Numbered from the stretch's first letter, positions 1 to 7,555 are shown. The stretch: 15,810 nt of DNA from Pedosphaera sp. (GCA_009695405.1 SIAZ01000057.1:1-15810), one strand, 5' to 3'. The notes: generated from the letters alone by a model not told the origin. Program-made: numbers and translations.

Positions 1-117
1 CAGTTTCAGCGCCGTCTCCGGGGCAGTGGTCAGTTCTGGACCCGCCCCGGCCTTACCCATCTCCTTCAACTCTGCGTCCTGGTCAAAAACAAGGACGATC
101 ACCTCCTCTGGAACTGA
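1..117 (+). pseudogene. C-terminal fragment of a transposase (cut by window edge)
   Basis: Frame 1 is open from the first base to a TGA at 115-117 and encodes 38 residues, including GSGQFWTRPGLTHLLQL and the ending DDHLLWN. The pattern of a basic stretch, then G-FW, then a leucine-rich helix and a short polar tail resembles the C-terminal end of ISKra4/UPF0236-type transposases. That is recalled from family knowledge and was not searched. The 5' part lies outside the window, so whether the gene is intact cannot be decided. It is called a pseudogene because a second, clearly broken transposase piece follows within 50 bp. It could instead be the true 3' end of an intact element. Confidence 0.4.
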
Positions 118-162
118 TTCTTACCGTCAACTCGTGAATGCACGGCCCTCGCATGGACAAAA

Positions 163-431
163 ATGATGCGCGTCGAAACTCGAACCGAGATATTGAAGAA
201 GTTGCGGCGGCGTTACAATCGAGAGGGTGCTGATTACAAATGAAGCGCCTAGATCAGGCTGTGGAACTCGTGGGTTACCCGAGGAAATCTGCTATTCGAG
301 CGCTTAGGGCGGAGGAAATGGCGAGTGCGGTGTGAATTAACCTTGGACGGTCGGCGAAGTATGCTTCAAGGCTGCTAATACCGTGGCTGAGACCGATCTG
401 GATCTGCTGTGCACCTTCGTTGAGGAATTGG
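163..431 (+). pseudogene. Frameshifted relic of an integrase-type transposase (N-terminal part)
   Basis: Three consecutive pieces read like the N-terminal region of the large integrase-core transposases common in Verrucomicrobia and Planctomycetes. From ATG 163, one frame gives EILKKLRRRYNREGADYK and stops at TGA 241-243. A second frame, shifted by one base from about 240, gives KRLDQAVELVGYPRKSAIRAL and stops at TGA 333-335; the family consensus there is roughly 'LLDEFVAVTGYHRKYAIRLL'. After that stop the same frame continues at 345 with GRSAKYASRLLIPWLRPIW, matching the family's 'GRP-Y---LL-PLK-IW' segment. No DDE catalytic core follows: the next recognisable gene is xseA on the other strand. 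The element is therefore dead, with at least one frameshift, one nonsense codon and loss of its 3' part. The family assignment is from memory. Confidence 0.6.
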
Positions 432-437
432 GTTCTT

Positions 438-463
438 TGTCCTATTTCAGGACACTCTTTTTT
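438..463 (+). terminator. Possible small intrinsic terminator reading away from the transposase relics
   Basis: Bases 438-443 (TGTCCT) and 449-454 (AGGACA) form a perfect 6-bp stem around the 5-base loop ATTTC. Six T residues follow at 458-463, three bases after the stem. On the plus strand this has the layout of a weak rho-independent terminator. It lies just beyond the xseA stop codon (467-469, minus strand) and after the integrase relic. It would stop plus-strand transcription from running antisense into xseA. No T-tract follows on the minus strand, so it would not end the xseA transcript. The short stem keeps confidence low. Confidence 0.3.
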
Positions 464-466
464 CCC

Positions 467-1879
467 TCATGACTCCAATTTTTTAGTTTCAGTTACCACA
501 CTAGTTACCACCCCACGAGCTAGGCGTGTCCGTAACAAAGTTCCAACCCCAACGACGATCGAGTCTCGTACCAATTTCCCTGTGGTCGCATCAAAAGTGA
601 GGGAATAGCCACGATCTAAAACACTTTGAGGTGAAAGTAGCCGCAACCGCGCTTCCAATGCTTTCAAAGCCCGACGCTGCCGTTCCAATTCCGCTGCCGG
701 CAGTAAGGATAATCGCTGGATTACTCCGTCCAAGGACAGTCGCCATCCCCGTAAACGTACTGCCGGCCGCACTGCTGACAACCGCTGATGCCGTCCTGCC
801 AAGTCACGTCGACGTTCCTTTAAGTTGCGCAGGAGTGCCTGTTTCAAAGCTTCTATTGCCTCATCGAGTCGCTGCGCACGCTCTTCCAGACGGCGGCGTG
901 GATGCATTCGCAAGAGGCGATGCCGCAGACGGTTTAGATCCTCTTCAGCGAGTCTGAGTTCGGCTTCTACGGCAGCGAGAAGTCGATTGCCTGATTCGTG
1001 CACAAACCCGCGACTTGCCACATACTGTTCGGATAGAATCTCAGCTGCGGCACTCGGGGTTGCTGCTCGTAGATCAGCGGCAAAATCGGCGATAGTAAAA
1101 TCGATTTCGTGACCAACCGCTGAAATCACGGGTACGACTGACGACGCTATAGCTCGGGCCACACACTCTTCATTGAAGCACCACAGATCTTCGATTGAGC
1201 CTCCGCCCCGGGTAACCAAGATTAAATCGACCCGACCTCCTTGGGTTGCATACCGATTCAAACGGCCTATGGCCGCCGCAATTTCAGAGGCGGCACTGGA
1301 GCCTTGGACTCGGACAGGTTCCAATAAAATCATCGGTGAAAACCGACGCTGCAGGACATGTAATACATCTCGGATGGCTGCCCCCGTTGGAGAGGTTACC
1401 AGTCCAATTTGGACAGGAAACTTCGGAATCATCCGCTTCCGGTTGGAATCGAAAAGCCCCTCCGCCGCCAAGCGAGCCTTCAAACGCTCGAAGGCAGCTT
1501 GCAGAGCACCCACTCCGGCGACTTCGACGTCACTCACTCTTAACTGATAATGGCCACGCACCTCATAAACGGTGAGATCTCCACTGAGAACCACCTGAGC
1601 CCCCTCCTTTAAAGCCGCCCGTCCCGCGCCTCCCTGTCCCCGAAACAGAACACAACTCAACTGCGCCCCAGGATCCTTAAGGACAAAATAAGCGTGACCC
1701 GAAGATTGTAATCGATAGTTGGAGACTTCACCTGCCACGCGTCGATCGATAAAGTTGCCTTCAATTTGACGCTTCAATTGCAAGGTCAACTCGCTGACAG
1801 TTTCAGCTTTTCGAGCGATCTCCGCCGGACTAAAAAGTTCGCTACCAAACTCCCACTGACTTTTGCTACCACACGCCAT
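467..1879 (-). CDS. xseA: Exodeoxyribonuclease VII large subunit
   Basis: This is the catalytic large subunit of exonuclease VII, which degrades single-stranded DNA from both ends to oligonucleotides in the cytoplasm during repair. The 470 residues match the family. An N-terminal OB-fold DNA-binding domain spans about 28-120 (TVSELTLQLKRQIE, GEVSNYR, GHAYFVLKD). The nuclease domain spans about 140-290 with IGLVTSPTGAAIRDVL (158-173), RGGGSIEDLW (224-233) and SAVGHEIDFTIADFAADLRA (253-272). A long charged helical region at about 290-410 is the usual coiled coil, followed by VLDRGYSLTFD (420-430). The ATG at 1879 gives a short N-terminal extension; the weak AAGAAG upstream gives some support. 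The gene starts 12 bp after the ymdB stop, so the two are probably co-transcribed. The small subunit gene xseB is not found downstream, where only transposase remnants lie. Confidence 0.96.
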   Translation of the reverse strand: MACGSKSQWEFGSELFSPAEIARKAETVSELTLQLKRQIEGNFIDRRVAGEVSNYRLQSSGHAYFVLKDPGAQLSCVLFRGQGGAGRAALKEGAQVVLSGDLTVYEVRGHYQLRVSDVEVAGVGALQAAFERLKARLAAEGLFDSNRKRMIPKFPVQIGLVTSPTGAAIRDVLHVLQRRFSPMILLEPVRVQGSSAASEIAAAIGRLNRYATQGGRVDLILVTRGGGSIEDLWCFNEECVARAIASSVVPVISAVGHEIDFTIADFAADLRAATPSAAAEILSEQYVASRGFVHESGNRLLAAVEAELRLAEEDLNRLRHRLLRMHPRRRLEERAQRLDEAIEALKQALLRNLKERRRDLAGRHQRLSAVRPAVRLRGWRLSLDGVIQRLSLLPAAELERQRRALKALEARLRLLSPQSVLDRGYSLTFDATTGKLVRDSIVVGVGTLLRTRLARGVVTSVVTETKKLES

Positions 1880-1891
1880 AATCTTCTTGGT

Positions 1892-2680
1892 TCAATTCTC
1901 AGTTAAAGCTTCCGACACACGGCGAATACTGCGTGCTCGGCCTGTCGTTTCATCGATATCAATCAAGGCCCCCTGTAGCCGTATCCAACCCGATGCCACC
2001 TCGAATCGTTGGGGTTGGTTGGTCAGAAAACGGCGGATCACCGGAGCAACCTCACGACCTAAGACCGAATCATGCGGGCCAGTAAATCCGGCATCGGTCA
2101 AATAAGCAGTACCACCGGGAAAGACTTGTTCATCTGCCGTTTGCACATGGGTATGTGTTCCCACGACCGCAGAGACCTTCCCATCCAACATCCGCCCCAT
2201 AGCAATCTTTTCGGAGGTTGCTTCTCCGTGAAAATCCATAAAAATGATCGGAGTAAAAGCTCTGATTCTTTCCACTTCGACGATCGCCAAAGTAAACGGA
2301 TTTTCAATGGAGGGCATAAAGGTGCGCGCTTGAAAATTTAAGACGGCTACTGACGGTTGCCCCGACCGTTCCACAACGATACTTCCCGATCCCGGCACGC
2401 CAACCGGATAATTACCGGGTCGCAGAAGACGAGGTTCCTTGGCTAGCAACGCCGCCGTTTCCTTCTGGTCCCATACATGGTCACCGGTGGTAATTACGTC
2501 TACCCCATAACTGAAAAGTTCCGTCGCAATCGTTGCAGTGATTCCATTGCCGCCGGCGCTGTTCTCTCCGTTGGCCACAACAAACCCAATGCCCTCTCGA
2601 GCCACTAATTTAGGCAGCAAGAGGCGGGCCGCTCGACGACCTGGTTCTCCGACGATATCACCAAGAAACAAGAGAATCAC
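1892..2680 (-). CDS. YmdB-family metallophosphoesterase (TIGR00282)
   Basis: This is a cytoplasmic dinuclear-metal phosphodiesterase of the YmdB/DR1281 family. Characterised members hydrolyse cyclic nucleotides, and B. subtilis YmdB influences biofilm and motility decisions. Visible motifs, numbered from the GTG at 2680, are LFLGDIVGEPGRR (first metal Asp at 8), ANGENSAGGNG (Glu39-Asn40), TTGDHVWDQKE (66-76), DFHGEATSEK (His151) and GTHTHVQTADE (His176, His178), so nearly all ligand positions are present. One difference is TTGDH where many homologues have T-GNH, giving Asp67 for the usual Asn. The GTG start is preferred because AGGA lies 9 bases upstream and the first Asp then falls at position 8, as in DR1281. 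A TTG at 2689 would add three residues but sits directly against the AGGA. xseA follows after 12 bp. Confidence 0.93.
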   Translation of the reverse strand: MILLFLGDIVGEPGRRAARLLLPKLVAREGIGFVVANGENSAGGNGITATIATELFSYGVDVITTGDHVWDQKETAALLAKEPRLLRPGNYPVGVPGSGSIVVERSGQPSVAVLNFQARTFMPSIENPFTLAIVEVERIRAFTPIIFMDFHGEATSEKIAMGRMLDGKVSAVVGTHTHVQTADEQVFPGGTAYLTDAGFTGPHDSVLGREVAPVIRRFLTNQPQRFEVASGWIRLQGALIDIDETTGRARSIRRVSEALTEN

Positions 2681-2791
2681 CGCCCGCAATCCTGCCTGTC
2701 CAGTCTCCTTGGTGGAAGCCGAATGACCTAGAACGTCGTTTCTAATTTCCGATTGATTGGCAAAGAAACAGCACTTGAAAGGGATTTAGAA

Positions 2792-4651
2792 TTAAGGGCT
2801 CTGTCGGAGAACAGTGAGACGTCGAGTTTGGATACCTTTAAATTCCTGCTTGGCACCCTTCGGCCAGATGATTTCAACAGACTCTGCACTCCCATTGGGG
2901 CCGAGCCCGATAGTCACGGGAAGTTCGCTCGAGCTGAGGTAACCCCGGGTCGACGTTATTTCGCGGTGGAGTCTATGAGAGCCGCTGTGAACCCGGATGA
3001 GGGCACCGATGGAGTCTCGGTTGCAAGTGGATCCGATCAACTTCAGGCGAATCCAAGAGTGCCCCAGTCCTTGATCGTTGCGCAGTAACATGGGGGTACC
3101 GCCTGTCTGGGTGAGGATCAGGTCCTCATCGCCGTCGCCATCGATATCGGCTCGAGCACCGCCCCGTCCGACAATGGGTGTAAACAGGGCAGAACCCGCT
3201 TGAGCCGATTGGACAGGTACGAAGCCGGCATCGCCGGCATTCCAAAAAAGTTGCGCGCTTTGTCGATACTTTTGACTGGCTTGAACCTTGGTAATTTCCT
3301 CTTCTAGATGCCCATTGGAGCTCAGTAAATCGAGTCGCCCATCCAGATCCCAATCGAAGAAAAACACCCCAAATTTGAGTGGGAGTCGACTGGCGGGTCC
3401 GATACCCCAAGAAATAGATTCGTCGGTGAACAGTCCAGGATCTGTACCAGCGACATAGAGCGCCGTCATTTCGTTGGCAAAATTACCAATAGCAATTCCG
3501 AGTCGGCCATCCGGAGTAAATCGAGCGGCATCAATTCCCATGGCGCCTCGAGTGTTGCCGTAGCTATCGAAGGCTAGACCGGTTAGAGCACCCACTTCCT
3601 CGAATCGACCGTCCTTACGATTTTGAAAGACGAAGTTTTGTACCGTATCATTGGCGACGATCAGATCCATGAAACCGTCGTTGTTAAAATCAACAGCAGC
3701 GACTCCCAGAGTCTTGGCCGCAGGAACTCCCGTGGCAGGGTTCTTGATCTGGACTCCAGCCGTCGCACTTATGTCGGTGAAGGTGCCATCCCCGTTGTTG
3801 CGATAAAGATAAGGAAAAGTGCCTTCAAAATTCATAGGGGGCCCATAAGCGCGGGTTGTACCGTCGATTTTGTAGCCCACTTCCGCGTCGATTTCCCGCG
3901 ACCACTTGACATAGTTTGCAACGAACAGATCCAGATCACCGTCGTTATCGAGATCGAACCAAGTGACCGCAGTACTCCAGTCGCTAGGTTTTCCACCAAC
4001 ACCGGACTGGATGGTGACATCATGGAAGTGCCCGCCCCCGTCATTATGGAACAAATGAGCCCCGCCGATGGCGGTGATCAAGAGGTCAGATTTCCCATCG
4101 TTATCGTAGTCGGCCACGGCGACGCCCATCCCATGGAGAGGTTGATCAAGACCAGAACCCACCGTGACATCGGTGAAGTGGATAGGTCCATTCGGGAGGG
4201 TATCATTGCGATAGAGGCGCGCGGATTGAGATCCGTCTTTTTGCTTCGACCAAGGCCAAGAAGTGCCATTGACCAACAAGAGATCCGGATCGCCATCGTC
4301 GTCAAAATCGAAAAAAGCGACCCCGCTACCCATGGTTTCTGGGAGAAGTTTTTCACCATCGGCACCGCTCACATGAGTAAAAGAAATCCCGGCTATGGCA
4401 GTAATATCGGTGAAGGGAGCCGTTGGAACCGAGAAGGCGACTTGATTGGTAGCCGAGTGAGGGGCCTCCAAGAGGGTGATTTGAACTTTCGCACTTGGGG
4501 TTCGGTTACGCAGCAAGAGGTAAGCTCCAACCCCTAAGACAATGAGAGCAACTAAGAGAGCTATGGACCCTTTAAGACCGGCGGTGATTGCGCGGTCGTC
4601 GTGAGGGGCTAATTCCTCGTGATCATCATTTGGGTTAGGCGCGGGTGGCAT
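2792..4651 (-). CDS. CRTAC1-like FG-GAP/VCBS beta-propeller protein with ASPIC/UnbV domain, membrane anchored
   Basis: This is a 619-residue envelope protein of unknown specific function. Residues 1-26 are acidic and polar, 27-47 form one hydrophobic helix (SIALLVALIVLGVGAYLLL), and the rest is exported. At least six calcium-binding-type loops of the form D-D-DG--D mark beta-propeller blades: 115-123 DFDDDGDPD, 181-189 DYDNDGKSD, 233-241 DLDNDGDLD, 321-329 DFNNDGFMD, 433-441 DWDLDGRLD and 502-510 DIDGDGDED. The C-terminus (about 533-610) is an ASPIC/UnbV domain with WIRLKLIG, IGALIRVHSG, TSTRGYLSSSE and VEIIWPKG. The helix lacks a clear signal-peptidase site, so the protein is probably anchored and not released. 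The gene starts 27 bp after the multihaem cytochrome gene, implying one transcript and a shared process. No Shine-Dalgarno sequence precedes the ATG. The family is clear; the biochemical role is not. Confidence 0.92.
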   Translation of the reverse strand: MPPAPNPNDDHEELAPHDDRAITAGLKGSIALLVALIVLGVGAYLLLRNRTPSAKVQITLLEAPHSATNQVAFSVPTAPFTDITAIAGISFTHVSGADGEKLLPETMGSGVAFFDFDDDGDPDLLLVNGTSWPWSKQKDGSQSARLYRNDTLPNGPIHFTDVTVGSGLDQPLHGMGVAVADYDNDGKSDLLITAIGGAHLFHNDGGGHFHDVTIQSGVGGKPSDWSTAVTWFDLDNDGDLDLFVANYVKWSREIDAEVGYKIDGTTRAYGPPMNFEGTFPYLYRNNGDGTFTDISATAGVQIKNPATGVPAAKTLGVAAVDFNNDGFMDLIVANDTVQNFVFQNRKDGRFEEVGALTGLAFDSYGNTRGAMGIDAARFTPDGRLGIAIGNFANEMTALYVAGTDPGLFTDESISWGIGPASRLPLKFGVFFFDWDLDGRLDLLSSNGHLEEEITKVQASQKYRQSAQLFWNAGDAGFVPVQSAQAGSALFTPIVGRGGARADIDGDGDEDLILTQTGGTPMLLRNDQGLGHSWIRLKLIGSTCNRDSIGALIRVHSGSHRLHREITSTRGYLSSSELPVTIGLGPNGSAESVEIIWPKGAKQEFKGIQTRRLTVLRQSP

Positions 4652-4678
4652 AGTATCAAAAATGAGTCTGCTTGAGCA

Positions 4679-7555
4679 TCAGGGGGGCGAAAGAGCCTCC
4701 GGTCGTTGGAGGTCGTAGATGACAATAGCCTGAGCGGCATGGTCAGCGGGCGGGTGTGCTCGGCGTGCAATGGCGACGGCTCGATCACGGGCATTGTCAT
4801 CGGGTCGATACCGTTCGTGAAGCTGTCGGTGCTTTGCGCTGCGGGCAGGATCGTTCAAGCTGGCGTGAATAAGACCTAGATTATAGTGGGCGGTTAAATT
4901 CTCACTATCGATGAGCAGAGTTTCTTCAAAGCGCTGCGCGGCGGCGCGGAGAAAGTCGCGTTGCATTTCCGGACGCGCCCGTTCCATTTTTGCGCGTTCA
5001 AAGAGGGCTTGGCCCAATTCATTAATGACCTCGTAATCTCGGCTAAAGTTCAGACCACGGCGGTCCAATTCTGGGTAGCGATCTTCAAGAATCGATTTGA
5101 GATCACGGATAGCGTCGTCGAGGAAGCCATTCTGTTTATTAACCAATCCGCTCAGCCAAGCGGTGGTCCAGCGATTTGCGGCAGGGGTAAATCGATTTGT
5201 ATCACCGGCACGTTGGAGAGCGTGGACTGTTTCATCAAGGCGCCCTTCTTTAAAGAAAACCCGCGCAAGATTGAGAGCACCGTCGGCGCGGCCGAGACGT
5301 TCCACTTGAGTGAAGGCATCGGCGGCTTGGATGAGTTCTCCTTTTTCACTACCACGATCCCCTTTTAGAAAGAGGCCAATACCGTAGTCATTCCAACGTT
5401 GCCAGAGAGGAATCACTGGCGTGGTGTTGGTATTCGGCGGAGGGAAGCCGCCTTCAATTTCAAAGGTCAGACGGTCGGAGGCCAAAAGGGAAATCGGCAG
5501 ATCATTGGTGACTTGAAAAGGAGCCCCCTGTTTGTAGTGAGATCCGTAGACATAATTAAAGTAGATCGCATCGAATTTTCGGTACTGAACTTTGACGTCG
5601 ACGGTGAGTGGTGTTGTTTGGTTTTTTGGGACAGTTAAACGGTAGTGAAGGACATGAGCTGCGCCTGGGGGTATTTGGTTGTTATAAAGCGGAGTAAAGA
5701 TGTCCTGAGCGTTCCGTTGATCAATGCGTTGGCCCTCGCGATCGAGCATATAGGCATTGAGAAAGTGAGCCCAAGGATCCACTTCGCCGTGCCGACCACG
5801 GGCGCCGGAGCGGCCGATAGTGCGGCCGGCATCAGTGACTTCGACATCAGCCCAAAGTTCGTTGGAATCCACCGTTCCCTGAGTGAGGGGATGACCGAGT
5901 CGAAGTGTTCGCACGACGGTTTCGATAAGATAAGTCTGCCCCGGTTTGAGTCGTGGCATAGAAGGCCGAAGCGGGGCGATAAGGTGTCCATCGATTGTTC
6001 CGCCCTCTTTTACCCCGAAGATATCAACTCGGATGCAATCTTTGAGAAAAGCCTGATGTTTCTGGAGTGCAGCTTGTCGATCGATGGGTGAGGAAATGAG
6101 TGTCGATGCGACCGCCGTATTGGCCGAGGGAAAGAAGTGGCTATGGACCGAGAGATGGTCGTTAGTGCCGTAGCGCTTGGCGGCGAAGTCATCCGACTTT
6201 TCCAGCGGCATATGGCATTCAGCGCAGTTGAGTTTGGCTTGGTCAGGGTAGTAAAATGCTCGCGCATTGACACCGGAAACACCCGAGAGAAGATAGGAGT
6301 CGTAGTGATTTTGGCCGCGGAGGAACTCCTTGTATTTATTGACGGCTTTAGGGATGCCGACCTTGTGACAGACCGAGCAGAATTCCGCAGTTTTGTGGAA
6401 AGGTTTAAGGAATGTTTGTTTATGAAACTGAGGTTTCCCTTTGATCAATTGTTTATTGACGAAGAAGGCCAATGAATCCTTGGGAGAGAAGGCAAAGGGA
6501 TACTGCACCGGTTCCTCGATGGTGTAGTTGGCATTACCGATGTGGCCTTTTTCCGAACCTTCCAAGCGCGTAATAGAATGGCAAGCCACGCAAGTAATAC
6601 CGGCCTGCGAGGTTGGGTGTTTGAGCATATCGAAATCAGGATCATCGAAAGCACCTGAGAAGAAAGGAACAGGATCATGGCATCCCGCGCACCAACGCGA
6701 CATCTGCACGGACCCATCACGAGCGAGAGCTAGGTCGCGAGTGCCTTTAATCGTCGCAAGGTAGAATGGATTATTGAAGGAGCTAAATTTATGGGCGGAA
6801 TGGATATGGGAATTGTAGGCAACCGGATGACATTCCAAGCAGTATTGATCGTTCATCAAGGCTTTGGCTTGAATAAAAGAACCGGACGATGTGCGAGCAC
6901 TACTGGGCATGAAGTATTTCTCGCCTGAGACCGGGGCTTTGGCTGACGAGATTCTTGGGTCGTGACGGTGGAGAGCAATCATTCCAGCGACGGCAGCGAC
7001 CACAGCGCCGCCCCAAGTGAGGCCGACGTTCCATCGAATCCGAGGTCCGGCCAAGCGGTGAAGGATGTAGAGCCAGACACAGAGTAAGGGAGCTACAACG
7101 TGGGCCCAATAGGCGATACTTCGACCCTTCTCCGACTTTATTTGGATAAATTCCAAGCCATCGAATCGCACGAGGACAATACCCGAAACCAAGACAACCA
7201 AGCTAATGAGAAAAAGGGCATACCCGACATAGACAGCTTTGCGATTCGGTCGATTCCAAGTGTTTCGAATATGAACAACGTTAAAAGCGAGAAAAGGGAC
7301 AATGAAGAGGAGTCCAACGATCAGGTGACCGAGGAATTGCAGTTGATAAAAATAGTTTTGGTAGCTGATGCCTTGGTCGCGTTCGAGCCAGGTCATGAGT
7401 GTCACCGTGAGCAAGTAGACAGAATTTGCGCCTAAAAGTGCGAGCAAGGCCCAAACGGTATTTAGGATCCAACGCAGGCGCGGACCAACGGCGCGATTGT
7501 AGCGTCGTTTAGTTCCTAAGGTCTTTGTGGAATCGACTGAAGAAGATTCATCCAT
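4679..7555 (-). CDS. Membrane multihaem c-type cytochrome with TPR tail
   Basis: This 958-residue protein probably carries electrons across or along the inner membrane. Five hydrophobic helices occupy about 28-54, 73-97, 107-128, 146-168 and 176-195. Helix 2 carries His77 and His95 and helix 4 carries His152 and His166, a layout that could bind b-type haems (inference). The exported part has five CXXCH c-haem sites: CLECH 239, CAGCH 289, CVACH 322, CSVCH 393 and CAECH 444. They are spaced as in cytochrome c554-like domains, with further histidines (H250, H252, H255, H471, H473) as possible distal ligands. Residues about 535-670 form a beta-rich domain often fused to such cytochromes (NELWADVEV, VDPWAHFLNAYMLDREGQR, IPPGAAHVLHYRL, YRKFDAIYFNYV). 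Residues about 718-915 look like TPR repeats (AHYNLGLIHASLND). It is the first gene of its transcript, 27 bp before the CRTAC1-like gene. The start at ATG 7555 lacks a Shine-Dalgarno sequence. Confidence 0.9.
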   Translation of the reverse strand: MDESSSVDSTKTLGTKRRYNRAVGPRLRWILNTVWALLALLGANSVYLLTVTLMTWLERDQGISYQNYFYQLQFLGHLIVGLLFIVPFLAFNVVHIRNTWNRPNRKAVYVGYALFLISLVVLVSGIVLVRFDGLEFIQIKSEKGRSIAYWAHVVAPLLCVWLYILHRLAGPRIRWNVGLTWGGAVVAAVAGMIALHRHDPRISSAKAPVSGEKYFMPSSARTSSGSFIQAKALMNDQYCLECHPVAYNSHIHSAHKFSSFNNPFYLATIKGTRDLALARDGSVQMSRWCAGCHDPVPFFSGAFDDPDFDMLKHPTSQAGITCVACHSITRLEGSEKGHIGNANYTIEEPVQYPFAFSPKDSLAFFVNKQLIKGKPQFHKQTFLKPFHKTAEFCSVCHKVGIPKAVNKYKEFLRGQNHYDSYLLSGVSGVNARAFYYPDQAKLNCAECHMPLEKSDDFAAKRYGTNDHLSVHSHFFPSANTAVASTLISSPIDRQAALQKHQAFLKDCIRVDIFGVKEGGTIDGHLIAPLRPSMPRLKPGQTYLIETVVRTLRLGHPLTQGTVDSNELWADVEVTDAGRTIGRSGARGRHGEVDPWAHFLNAYMLDREGQRIDQRNAQDIFTPLYNNQIPPGAAHVLHYRLTVPKNQTTPLTVDVKVQYRKFDAIYFNYVYGSHYKQGAPFQVTNDLPISLLASDRLTFEIEGGFPPPNTNTTPVIPLWQRWNDYGIGLFLKGDRGSEKGELIQAADAFTQVERLGRADGALNLARVFFKEGRLDETVHALQRAGDTNRFTPAANRWTTAWLSGLVNKQNGFLDDAIRDLKSILEDRYPELDRRGLNFSRDYEVINELGQALFERAKMERARPEMQRDFLRAAAQRFEETLLIDSENLTAHYNLGLIHASLNDPARSAKHRQLHERYRPDDNARDRAVAIARRAHPPADHAAQAIVIYDLQRPEALSPP

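Noticed and set aside
420..608. A 62-codon plus-strand frame starting at TTG 420
   Set aside because: Its beginning is the tail of the integrase relic and the rest runs antisense through the 3' end of xseA; no independent gene signal.
3623..4537. A 304-codon open frame on the plus strand, antisense to the CRTAC1-like gene
   Set aside because: It mirrors the repeated Asp/Gly-rich calcium loops (GAT/GAC codons read backwards as ATC/GTC), has no recognisable domain or ribosome-binding site, and the opposite frame has six clear FG-GAP loops.
2690..4700. A replication origin at the GC-skew switch
   Set aside because: No DnaA-box cluster (TTATNCACA) or AT-rich unwinding region was seen, and no dnaA, dnaN or similar genes are near; the skew change alone is not enough.
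5645..6091. A 148-codon plus-strand open frame within the cytochrome gene
   Set aside because: It is a shadow of the true minus-strand frame, which carries the conserved cytochrome-associated beta domain at this place.
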